This document shows, piece after piece, positions 52,709 to 64,000 of a stretch of 64,000 bases of DNA. The translations under genes and the position numbers were made by a program. Position 1 is the stretch's first letter. Each line of letters opens with the position of its first letter. Where the stretch lies: assembly GCA_017562135.1 (NCBI GenBank), contig QEYB01001437.1, positions 62,001-126,000 on the forward strand. The letters are read 5' to 3'. The DNA comes from Dipylidium caninum (lineage: Eukaryota > Platyhelminthes > Cestoda > Cyclophyllidea > Dipylidiidae). Under the pieces are notes generated by a model. The model saw only the letters and a program-made list of their open reading frames with translations. It searched no databases and had not been told where the DNA came from.

Positions 52709-54037
52709 TTTCCACCTATGTTGTATTGTAAAACAGCCCTACGATTTTTATTTAAAAGGCGACCCCCGATCGATACGCCTCATTTGGAAAAATAAACGTA
52801 ACTGGTACAGCTATAAATATATAGTCTCTGGAAATTCGAAACGGCACACTTGTTAGATATTGGATAATACGCACTTTTTAAAGTGAATGGGATCTCGGCA
52901 ATGCTTAAATCTTACGTGCAATTATATATCAATCTTCTTAAGTTGACTCAGGTCATACTTATTAGTTTTATGAACCACTTATCTCTTGAAGAAAGTCCTA
53001 TATCACCATTAGGGTCTCTAAGCTGCATACAGTTCTCAGAATGCCAAATAAATATGGGCCAATGACGACAAAATCAGTATAGGGATAAAACTGTTCGTAA
53101 GACATCTATGGGTGGTTTTTGAATTACAGCTAATCCTTAACAATAGGTTTTCAGACCATTGCCTATTTTATTTGAATCAGGAATATGTATACGAATTGTC
53201 AAGAAGAAGATATTGCATTTTTTCACTAATGCACCGAAATTACTCGTGTATAGACCTCGAAAGTGCTTGGACATATGCATCTCGCGGTTAAACACGTCTT
53301 CTTTGATGTTTGAGGGGAGTTTAAGACGAATTTTCATATTTAAACCTAGTGACGTGTGAAACGAGTTGTTCAATAGATATGATTATTCTTATATGGGGTC
53401 AGTTTTGTGGTTTAGGGACAACAGTGTACTTTTGTTTTAGAAATTACTCAACTAATCAAAGTTGGATATTCATTAGGGTTACTGAGTCATGAAAATACAC
53501 GTAATAAAAACAGATAGCGTACGTATTTCGGGGCTCATTCACCCGTGATTTTATTTCAAGAACTATCGATATCGACAATGCATCAAATTTTTTTCTTTTT
53601 AGCATCAGCAAAAGGTAACTATAGTTTGTATGCATGCATGAATGCATTTATGTCCAAACTCACATTTTTTGCTGTGTTAGTCGGCGTCAAAAGTAGTTTA
53701 TGCTGCCATGATAACACGGTCGGCACATTTACAAATGGTATCGGCGCTAAAGCTTCTTGCCATTATGGTGTTAAATGAATTTTCTAACATTTTGCCTCTA
53801 TCCCTCAGAAAAATCTGATTTTTATACCATATAGTACACCGAGGGTGTGCGTTATTGTAGTTATATTTCATACATTCTTAACACTTTGCTAATAAGCGTA
53901 TTTTGGCAACAGTCAAGATGCATTAATTTGTTAAGCATTTTTACCTACTGGTTTTCTTCCGAAAGGCCAACATATAACAAATAGCACCTGGGCGAAGGTG
54001 TTATCGAGATCCTTTCATTGAGAATCGTTGGTTAAAC
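52709..54037. other. divergent intergenic region
   Basis: About 1.3 kb between the starts of the orphan membrane protein (minus) and AK9 (plus). It likely holds both promoters. Overlapping short frames on both strands near 53.1-53.8 kb show no signature. Confidence 0.45.
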
Positions 54038-57000
54038 ATGACTGGAACAAACTATCCAATTTTGACTAATGAACCAGGTCACCAAACGGCAGTAGATGAA
54101 GGGGAACGTGCATGTTACGCAGATCGCACGATGGTAACCTTCGTTAACGTGTTCATAACAAATCAGATAAGAACTATATATATACAACAGAAACCAACAT
54201 GCTTCATGGTTATAGGAGACCCATCAACTGGTAAAACTACTCTGGCGAAAAACCTTGTTAAAGAAATGAGATGTGTGTTTATTAATGGTTGCTGCATCCT
54301 ATGAAATAATATCCGCCTTTAGCCACGGAAATAATTGAAAAAAATATGACTGAAAACACACTTCTTGGAAAATACTGTGCTGAACAGTTACTATCCGGGT
54401 CCAACTTGGCAGATAAGACACTTGTTACCCTTATTAAGGGATCCATTTCTTCACCTGAATGTCAGCATTATGGATACGTTATGGATGGTTTTCCAACATA
54501 TTTATCGTACAATGAGCAATTGGAATTGGTTGAAAATTTGCCATTGAAGCCGGATTACATAATTCATATTGAGGTGGTACCGTTATCCTCATTTGACACA
54601 TCACTAATCTATTTGAATTTAGTAAACTTCACTCCAAAAACATCTTAACAGAATAACTTATTGGCAAGCTTAAATGTTTATTTTTATTAAAGAAAACGCG
54701 TTTGATTGCCATGGCTGTACAAAAAGTAGATAATTATATCCACTTAATTTATTTGTGATATCTACTTCGACTGCAGAGAAAAGGTATGCGTTGAAGGCGA
54801 AAACATATTATTATTACCAAGGAAGAAAAAAACTGACATGTGTAGCATAAAGTCAGTAAATTGGCTCGAAAATTTAAATATAATAGACACGTCCGCATGA
54901 CATCCGGAGTTTATCAGAGCTTTGTTGGAAAATCTTTAGATCCCTGATGCAGATCTTAGGAGAAGACTGGAATCACAACGAGTGGATCCGATTGATGGAA
55001 CTCTTTACAACTATTACAACATAGAAGATCCTCCAGGACCATTCATTAGTCGAACACCTCTGGATGTACCACGGCCTAACCCAGAGGAAATGTTTGAAGA
55101 AGTAAAACTACCCAAGATGAAAGACATTATGATGGAGGAGGCTGGAATAGAGGAAATCTATGGAGAGGAGAAAACAAAACCTTGGCACCCCGATTTTCCC
55201 CGACCTACGAAAGAAGTCATCAATCGTTTGCTACTCCGGCCTGAAGATTCTCCACGCGAGATAGATAGACTTTTTAATCTCAGCAATAACGCTAAAAAGT
55301 CTTTAAAACAGTTTTATGACAAATTTCCGCAGACACATATCATCAAAATTGATGGAAACCTCCCACCAACTCAAATGTTTCATGTATGTGCCGAAGGATT
55401 TTGCTAGTCATAGATAGATGAGACAAATGGTTTGAATTCCGATCCCTGAGAATTATTTGTTGCATGAATAGGCACGATTTCCCACTGAAAAGTCTAAGAC
55501 AGCATTGATCAATAACTTTTTTCTTAACTAACCACCTTACCTCTCCGCATTAGATTACCTGGATCGCACTTATAAGTTACTAAGCAAACATATTTTGGTA
55601 ATTTTGGAATACTGTGCATGAGTGAGAATATTTCAAAGCGCTCATATCCTTCGTAACCTTAAGTAATTCCTTCCTATGGCGATGCTTTGATGGATACAGT
55701 GATTTATGATAACTCAATGATTACTATCAGAAGAAATTTCTTACGTGAACAGAACTTGATGGTAATAATACGGGCGCTGTCCATCAGACCTGCAATCCCA
55801 CCTTATCCCCTATCAATCAAGAAAGAGGATGAGGAAGAAGTAGAGGACGAAGAAGAGGAACGAGAGAAACGGACGGATGATACAGAAGAAGAGGTGAGAA
55901 ATGAGGAGGTAAGTGAAACAGAGACCAAAAGGGACGAAACTCAATGGGACGAAGTAATTGCCTCCTTGTCAGTAACAAAAATGCCAACCGAGCACTCTCG
56001 GTGGCAGCTAAGTGAGTGGCAGAGATTCTGTCCGGTGCAGCTCCATGAAGGCATTTTGGAGTATGGCAAGACACATTTTGCTTGCGGGTAAGTAAGTGAT
56101 ACATTCTTTGGAATCACGTTATGTTAACAGCATCAGATATAACATTTCACTTTTCTTCAAAGCTTCTTAGGCTCCCTCTACTTCCTCTCCTGTCGCGAGG
56201 CTTTGGAAGCCTTTTTGCGCAATCCAAGACCATATTTAGACGCTAGAGAGTCACAGCCGAAATTGACAGTGAAACTGGCTATAATAGGCTATCGAAAATC
56301 CGGCTCTGCTACATTCTGTCGCTTATTGGCAGACCATTACGGTGCAGCCTGTATTAGTCTGACGGAACTTCTTCGTGAAGAGCTGGATGACAAAATTAAC
56401 GCCACGTTATTGAAAGTAAAGACGGAAGTTGAGACGACGACGATGGAGAAGTTAAATAATCAGAGAAAACGTGAAATCGAGGAGATTACGACAAGTATGT
56501 GCAGAAATGGTGTCAATTGAATTGTACACAGTTTAGGCGAATATAATTTCCAATATAACTATTGTGTATGTAACCAGTCACAATTAGACATCATCATTTG
56601 CTTCGACAAATCCTAAAACTTCCATGAATACAAACAGAATGCCAAACATCTTTAAACAGAAACGCATATCTCTGACAGTGTTCCCATCACATGTGCCCCC
56701 CTCTTCCACCTCATATGGAGGCACCTACTTCGCACATTTAAATTAAAGAAAAACAGAAGTTATTCTAGCAAACGTAACATTTGTTAATATCTTCACTAAG
56801 AGTACAATTAACACCCCAGTCCACGATATTGTGCGTACACGACTAAAAAAAGGTGAAGTAGGTTAATCACTCCGTCAGACAGTGATAATAATAGGGGAAG
56901 CTAGATGACTTGTTGCTAACTTAGTATACCCTGCCATATGAAAGTAACGATGTTACTGGCCCTAAGTATTTAGCTAAATAAAAGTATAGACAGAAGTTAA

Positions 57001-60000
57001 GGGTAAAGATAGATGGGTTACCATTATGCCGTAAAATCTTTATTTTAAGACCTAGAAGTTACTGAAAATGCTAAGTTTGTCTTAAATTTACACTAGATAA
57101 ATATTAATGACATCATATTTTTCACGAAAAATTGTCCAAAGTAACAATATCGCCTAAAGCAATTACTGTCACCTACAGACAACTACGTTGACAGTGCGTT
57201 GTCTACACTGACAACGTCTGCTGTGAACCAATTGGCTGAGGAGTTGTTGGAAAGCATTATTGCGTCCAAGGTTGCGGATGACAAAAGTGGTGGTAAACTA
57301 GGCGTTTTACTTTGCTAAGATTGTTTTACACTAATAGACACCATCTCTTTATACGCAACTCAATTAATTAACACATTCTCTAAATTTATGTCGCATATAT
57401 CTGGAACTATCATTACAAAACGGGAAGACTACTTGATATCCTTCCAATTGCTCCAAAAAGGGGAACAATTTTGTTGATCCATACTGCGTAATAATGTTTC
57501 TATCATCACTCGTTTAGTCACTCATGGTGTGGTAATGCGATGGTGATAATCACAAAATTAATTGCCGATTTAAAACAAAAACAGCGAGAACAGATAAGAT
57601 TCTGACCTTGGACACTCGGGGACTGTAAAGTTAGACCAGTGATACACTACACGTTTGTTTCAGTTGATCACTCATTTGCTTTACTTCGTTTGTCAAGTAA
57701 TTTAAACGTTCTTGATGAATTTTGCATAATGACATTAAAAAATCATCCCTGTCTTTATTGTAGAAAAGAAATTTAAAACTCAAGGTATGTTTGGGTTTAT
57801 CATGCGTTAACGTCACGAATAATTTTGTGTATCATCACAGTATTACCAATTGAGATCTCTCGTCCATGAAAGGCAATCTGGAGCTTTCGACATGTTAAGA
57901 ATTAGTCTTTTACGAGTAGCGATGGACAACATATTAATGACCGTCATTTAGTAAAACAACTGTTGTATATAGAACTGAAGCAAGTGATGTGAAGTCACAC
58001 CCACATAGCTCTGATTAGTTTTTCATTACTTGCTTCCGGTTTGACGGAAAACCTACAGCATCCACTTCGGCTGACCGTAATACTTTTAAAAATAGTACAG
58101 TTTTATACTACGATATTTGCACTACTACTAAAAGGAGACAGTTAATAAAGGTGAAAAGTGGAGTACGTGGCTAAACGCAAAACGGTTAATATAATGAGGA
58201 AGCTTACACTCATTACATTTGTACATAATACATATATATGTAATACTCTTATTAATCAATTAGAATCCACTCGAGTTGCAATAGTTACAATTAAGGTAAA
58301 CAAATTGTAGGCGGATTCGTCTCCAACCACGAACTTATCTTTATTTTGAAACCCCAAATCGACAGTCATGTCCCTTAGTGTAAGTCCTTGTTGAAGAATT
58401 CAACCGGTTACGCACTTAGCTAAACAAATGTTATGCCAGTGTGGCATTTAGTGTTTACGATCCACTTTTATGCCAATATTTAGGATTCCTGTATAATACC
58501 ACTTCATATTAAATACTGAAATCGTCGGAATGGTAAGAATGGCTGTTATGCGATACCAGTAAAGCCACTTCGAGAACCCATTAGAACTCTACTTTACATA
58601 TACTTAGATCCAGATGGCAAAAACAAGTCAAAAAGGCGTTTTTCTTAAAAAGTGGCTTTTTAAGGATATGTTGAACAAGATCCTAACTTTTGGTCTCTCA
58701 TTTCAGTGTGGTATCCACTACTTCCACCACCTCAAGTCCAGTCGGTTTTACCGGAGCGTAAATATGTATTCGCTTTCGGCTTTTACCCGTTCCTTTTCGT
58801 GTTTTATGTTCATTGTCTTTCCCCAGAGGATACTTTTCAACCTATAGCAGATAGTAGTACCTTTTGATGGTCTACATAAGGAAATTTTGGACAGTCTAAT
58901 CAACTTATCACCACCTCCCTTAAAGGTCATTTTGAATATTAGAGACAAAATTGTGCGTTTAAGATAGACCATCCCGCGTGTTCATTGCAATAGTAATGAT
59001 TAAAGCATTTGTCATGCATGTTAATCTCTGCCAGGTCACCTCACCTCAATCATTCGTCGAAAAATCACAGAAAGGACATTGACAACTAAATGCGTGACGA
59101 GTATTTTCGATGAGAACATGTAGAAGTTTATGATTAAGGCTAACAAATGTTCTTCCTGAGATCGAATTAAGCCATCGAGCTTTTAAGGTAATCCATTAGG
59201 TGGTTAAGATCAGTACCCCTCCTGGTGAGCTTATTTCAAAATCCAGTTAATTGTTGATAAAATTAGTTCACTGTCGAATTAAAACTTCTTTCTTGCCTGT
59301 TCGTTACCTTTTCACTCATCCCGCTTTATGATAAAAATTTTAAGGATGAGTTCTTATTTTGTTTACATTAGGTTTGAAAGAGGCAATCACACCAGATCAT
59401 CCTAAAGTGAAGGAGGCAGTGGCGCGAGCCCTGAAATTCGCCAAAGCGCAACCAATTTATCTTGAACCTGCACGCTATGTGGACATACTGGAAACGGAGT
59501 TGGAAAGACTTGACAACGCGAACCGAAACATGACACCGTCTAAGAAAAGGTAATACCTTTGGCAACCGTACCTAAAAATTGAATATTGGTGGTAGCGCTC
59601 GTTTGTCAAGTTGTTTTACTAATCTCACGAAAGTACTAACCTTTTTAATGTCTTTTAATAACAGGAGGAGTACACAGGATCTTAAAATAAAACCTGGTCA
59701 ACATTGTATTAAGTTAATTAGGTGTAGACAAGTACTCTTTTGTTACTATCACCTCCCTGATAGAAGGAGGGAGAATTATCAGTATTCCATGAGTCTTCCT
59801 AAAGTGATAACAATAACCCCTGTATTTATACTGAAATTTTATGACGATAGTTAGTGTGACGAAAGTAATTTTTATCCTCCTAAATTGAAAATAAAACACG
59901 CTTTGATACCCTGCTTTTGGACAAAGAGGGCATCAGAGAGTCATTAGAATATAACAAGGGATAGCGAGAAATCGAGAAAAGAGCACAGTTCGGACTTGGA

Positions 60001-63000
60001 GTAACTTAGAAATAATTCTTCCTTTTGGTCAGTTGTAACCACGTTAACAGTTAAACCGAGATTGTATTAAAGCGCCATGAATTATAACCAAAATTTCCAC
60101 AAATTCTTCTGGCGTTTAGTTGGCTTTCATTCTGTCAAAAATCTTAGTCTACCGCGTGTTAGCCTATTCCTACCCGCTCTGTGATTTAAAAATCCGTAAT
60201 ATTTTATAGGTTATGCTTTAAAATTTTGGTCAACCATTGTATGAAATCACCTAACTGCAAGTAATGAAGGATCGTTGAGATACGGGGAAGGGACATATGG
60301 GATGAAGAATGTTGTGAGAAATATAGACTTTGTATAATCAGGATCCATCCGAACAAAAATGTTATACATATGTATATATAGTCGACTGTTGTTGATAATA
60401 TTTGCCGCAATAAAAAATTTGCGTGGAGGGACATTGAACGCCTGGCGTGGTACGAAGCATGTTGTGTGCGGAACAATTTTTTAAGATTTCTCTCTCATGT
60501 TAATGTTAACCATTTCATTAGTAAGTCGGTAAAGATATTCTCTTATTCTGCCGATAAGGTGAAGAATCACCTAGAGGAATGTAGGCGAATCGGTCCCTTG
60601 TTTCGCTTTATCAATATCTTGACCTAGTCCCTCCACCTCCGATTATACCCAAAATCTTACTCAACGATGAGAAAATTAGAATATACGGTTGCTGACGTTA
60701 TTTCATTGTTTTGATTTTACCTTGGGAAATATCACAAAATGCAAATAGCGAGGGATATATACAGACGATTATTTCCCTCTTCCGGCAAGTTGAATGATGA
60801 TTCCCCTCTAAGGATAAGTCCTTGATTTGTTTTAAAGCCATCAAACATAAAACTTGATTTTTTTGTAACGCAAAATGTATATATTTTACACAGACCATTA
60901 AGCTGGGTGATTGAAGGTTTACCGCCATTGGAAGAGGTCTGGCAAGAATTGAGGAAACGCTCACGCGCCGTCGCGAGGGAGGTCAAATCGCGGCGTCATA
61001 ATTACGAAACTCTACGCAAGTTGGGCGGAGTAACGCGTCAACGAAATATTAGCGGAGAAAAGAGGGGTGAAGAAGACGATGATACAGCGGAGGAAGCTCT
61101 AATGGAGGGAGAAGGGGAGGGCGGAAAAATAGAAACAATAAAGATGTCCATAAAACCCGAAAGACCAGCTAATCCTTACGTGAGCATACTAGATCCTCGG
61201 TTGATGAAAGCCCGTGAGAGAGCTAATGAAGCAGCCACAAGAGTCCTTTCCCCAGACCCTATGCCCTTTTTCGTGTTTAAACTGAAAGATAATCTTCAGG
61301 ATTATGCACTGATGATACATCGTCTCTATGATGTAGGGTTTGGACCACTGGAAGGTGGGTACTGTTGTTTTAAAAAAAATTTCTCCCTTAATCATACCAT
61401 ACTTCCGCCATTTCAATGAAACGCTCATATCTGTTTAATAGTTGAGGAGAAGATCGTTACTTGAGATCAAAAGTTAGAAGTGAAATTAAAGGATTTTACG
61501 TGCATGGGTGAAATTATTTAAGTTCCGGAAACCATCTGTTTTTTTGTTCTGTTTGAAAAAGAAGGGAAATTCAGAATGGCACACTACAGTCAATTCATAA
61601 GAGTGTGACTTTTTGGCATCCCTTCACTTACCATGCAGATTGTTACGTTAATACGAATAAACTATCGACCCTGTTGTATTACTTTAGGTTTACCAGCTCT
61701 ACCTAAAGCCGACAGCATGGATCTGGGTGCAATTGAGCCCATGTTGACGGGAAGGAACACAGAGCCAGAAATGAGTAGAGGTAAAAGTGAAACCGTACAA
61801 GAGGAAGATGAAGCCGTGACGGAGCCGCCAGAGGATCCCCCAATTCGGGACAAACATTCTATCCTATGCCTCAGCCTGGTCCAGAAGTTGACTGTGTGAG
61901 GGACCAGCTAATTAATTTTGACAATGCGTGGGAGGTCTCAAAACAGCTTTTGCTTGAAACGTTTACAGCTTATGGGTTTCCAGTTCACGTGCAGGATTTA
62001 CGCATTCACAATGAGAAGACTTTGGATGAACTTCTAACGGAAGTGAATAATCACTTGAAAAGTAAGTTAGTAATGTTCAAACACTAAAAGTCTTTGTAGA
62101 GTATTGTGATTATGCGATTATGTCTACAATCCTTTATAAAATCAGTGGTACAAATCGAAAGGTTAAGATGAGGAAGTAGTTCTTCTTTTTCATAAAACCA
62201 TGAAAACCCTTTATTAGAACAATACATACCTCGCAGTCTTAAGAAATCTAAAAACGCCTATTTGCTATTATGTAAGGAGAAACCAGATTATATTTCCTAA
62301 AACTTAATGGCATTTAGACATTTTGAGGTTTTTAATTATATTGGGGATGCCAAGACGCTTGGAAGTGGTGTTGATTAGAACAGTATAAATATGATTAAAG
62401 GATCTGCCAACCTGTTGAATAGCTATGCTGTCTCCATCGAAGCAACACGCATGGTACCCAGTACCCTTAACGAACTGAACTTAACCACTGTATGGGTTCT
62501 TACTAACCACTTGACTAAATTAAATTAGCGTCATAAGTTCGGTAGTTGCGAGATCAGTAGACACTGGTAGTTACAAATGTAATGGATGTGTCCTGAAATC
62601 GAAGATATTAAGTTTTATCCACATTAAGCCGCCTCGGGAAGTAAAGCAGTAGTTTGAAGGGCCAGATGCCACAGCCTTTGTGTCACTGGACATGTTCGGT
62701 AGAAAAAAAACAGTAGACGATAGGTAATATCATCTTCTTTATTGATAAAAATGTATTAAAAGCGTGATTTCTCACTTGCATAAGATACATTCAACCACTC
62801 TAACAAATGTTTCATCAATTTTTTGATGCTCCGGTGTACCTCTCAACACTGAAGTAGGCTTATTATCTGCTTTGCATGGAAGCCAGAGTGATACGCTATG
62901 GCGATATCTCGACTACGATGAAAAATACATAGTATTTACTCCTAAGAAAATAACGCGAAATTTTACCACTAATCAGTCTACAGATTTATTAAAAGATCCA

Positions 63001-64000
63001 CTTATAAAATATCAGAATTAACTTAGCAATTTGTAGAATCTCTCTGTACTTGACAATTGGAGGCACAATATAGACAGCAAGGAGCTTTACTAGGGTATGA
63101 ACTTTTTTCGTCAGGATAGAAATTTAGTTAGCGTAAGTAACGCATTTTTTAATCAAGTGAATCTCCTAATCAATTACAGAATTCATGTCTTGGCGTGATT
63201 ATGCTTTCGACCAAGTGTATGCAAATTTTCACCACTATTTACAGTATGGCCATGAAAGATGCAAGTTTATCCTACACTTCAAGGACAAGATTTAGAACTT
63301 TCCAATTCTTTTAATGGCACGGTATTTTTCCCAATGAAGCAACGTTTGGCATATCAGAATCACGTGCCAAAGACAGAAGACTCTGTCCACTTATGTGTCC
63401 CTGATTTTACAGAGAAAAGTCTGATTAATCTCATTCATTTGGGTAGAACTCTTCGCTTTCCCTGTAAACCAATCCTCGCAAGAGATGTTAGATGAGGATG
63501 CCGAGGCTGAGATAGAAGGATTTGCGAATACTGGTGGTCTAGAGGACAATCCAGCCCTCGTAGACTCTGATGAGGAGGAAAGGGATGAAAGGAGAGAGGA
63601 GGAAGAAGCTGAGGGGGAGGAGGAAAGTGAAGAAGTGGAAGTAGCTGATGAGGTACGGCTATATATTTAATTGATTGAAAAATTCTTAATTACATTTTGG
63701 GTGGGTAGTAGAACTATTGACTCTGACCGATAAGTCAGCTTAGTTTACCGCCTTTACGTAATTTCGTATATGTGTTTTATTTGATAGTTAAGTTATCGAC
63801 GAAAACAACCAACTATGTCAAAGAGTTTGCTCTCTTCCTATCGAGTGGGTGAAACCGAATGGCACACTTTGCTAATGACATTTTTAACACTACTTTTGCT
63901 TTCCTTTGTTTATTCGTACTCGTAAAGAATTACTATTGTTCATTTCCATTCTATCAGTGTAAATGAGTGAGATCAACAGCTAGTAAACAGAAAAGGAGAT
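54038..64000 (+). CDS. AK9: adenylate kinase 9, multi-domain nucleoside monophosphate kinase (3' end beyond window)
   Basis: Exons: 54038-54287, 54323-54573, 54940-55383, 55753-56087, 56163-56494, 57179-57292, 59372-59549, 60894-61354, 61688-62061, 63180-? and about 63447-63652; more lie past the window. The first kinase domain has a P-loop GDPSTGKTT (residues 60-68), then YGYVMDGFPTYL and LKPDYIIHIE. Then comes the AK9 linker pattern RWQLSEWQRFCPVQL..FLGSLYFLS..EAFLRNPRPYL, a second kinase domain starting IIGYRKSGSAT (467-477), ITPDHPKV, WVIEGLPPLEEVW and Glu-rich segments. Residue order matches vertebrate AK9 throughout. Known: AK9 phosphorylates nucleoside mono- and diphosphates and is linked to motile cilia. 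The second P-loop lacks the essential Lys. Exon 61688-62061 needs one base added in a C5 run (61837-61841). The 35-nt intron at 54288-54322 is notable. Confidence 0.92.
63653..64000. other. AK9 intron, no exon seen
   Basis: Sequence after the GAG|GTACGG donor at the end of the acidic AK9 exon. It is AT-rich with no coding signature before the window ends. Confidence 0.45.

Noticed and set aside
57631..57816. 61-codon minus-strand ORF with coiled-coil character in an AK9 intron
   Set aside because: Short, without splice or start context, and embedded in an intron of the opposite strand.

Overview
The window looks like nuclear DNA from a flatworm, most likely a tapeworm. It is AT-rich, its genes are split by GT-AG introns, and many introns are extremely short (30, 31, 35, 37, 40 and 43 nt are inferred here). 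The gene set is animal-specific: cadherin-type EGF/laminin-G, ZU5-UPA-death, synaptotagmin, Ly6, CFAP100, AK9 and ATF4-like bZIP. Exon boundaries were read by eye from splice motifs, reading-frame phase and similarity to known families. Those given as exact are phase-consistent; those given as approximate are not resolved.

Layout. (1) 680-4875, minus: a three-exon synaptotagmin-like tandem-C2 membrane protein. (2) 4.9-16 kb: gene-poor, with one decayed mariner transposase near 13.5-14.2 kb. (3) 16.05-18.19 kb, minus: a GPI-type Ly6/CD59-like surface protein. (4) 19.4-21.0 kb, minus: a RhoGAP-fold protein resembling the OCRL/INPP5B C-terminus, about 0.2 kb head-to-head from an ArfGAP2/3 gene (21.2-24.5 kb, plus). 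(5) 24.8-30.4 kb, minus: an 11-exon ZU5-UPA-death-domain protein, convergent with ArfGAP, followed by a truncated tandem paralogue of its N-terminal module at 32.0-33.8 kb. (6) 34.95-35.80 kb, minus: an ATF4-like bZIP gene with an ATF4-like pair of upstream ORFs. (7) 36.8-40.7 kb, plus: the ciliary coiled-coil protein CFAP100. (8) 42.06-48.78 kb, minus: a membrane protein with signal peptide, EGF, LamG, EGF, LamG, EGF, EGF and transmembrane parts. This is the membrane-proximal half of a non-chordate classical (CadN-type) cadherin without cadherin repeats. (9) 50.98-52.71 kb, minus: an orphan multi-pass membrane protein. (10) 54.04 kb to past the window end, plus: adenylate kinase 9 (AK9).

Themes. 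ArfGAP (COPI/Golgi Arf cycle), the RhoGAP-fold protein and the tandem-C2 protein belong to membrane traffic. CFAP100 and AK9 belong to motile cilia. The bZIP belongs to stress translation control. The Ly6 and EGF/LamG proteins are surface molecules. These genes look like independent neighbours, not one pathway.

Main points of interest: the ATF4-like uORF1/uORF2 layout with an aromatic zipper; the cadherin-repeat-free CadN-like protein; the lost P-loop lysine in the second AK9 kinase domain; the ultra-short ArfGAP introns; and three single-base homopolymer frameshifts in otherwise conserved exons, which probably reflect assembly errors.
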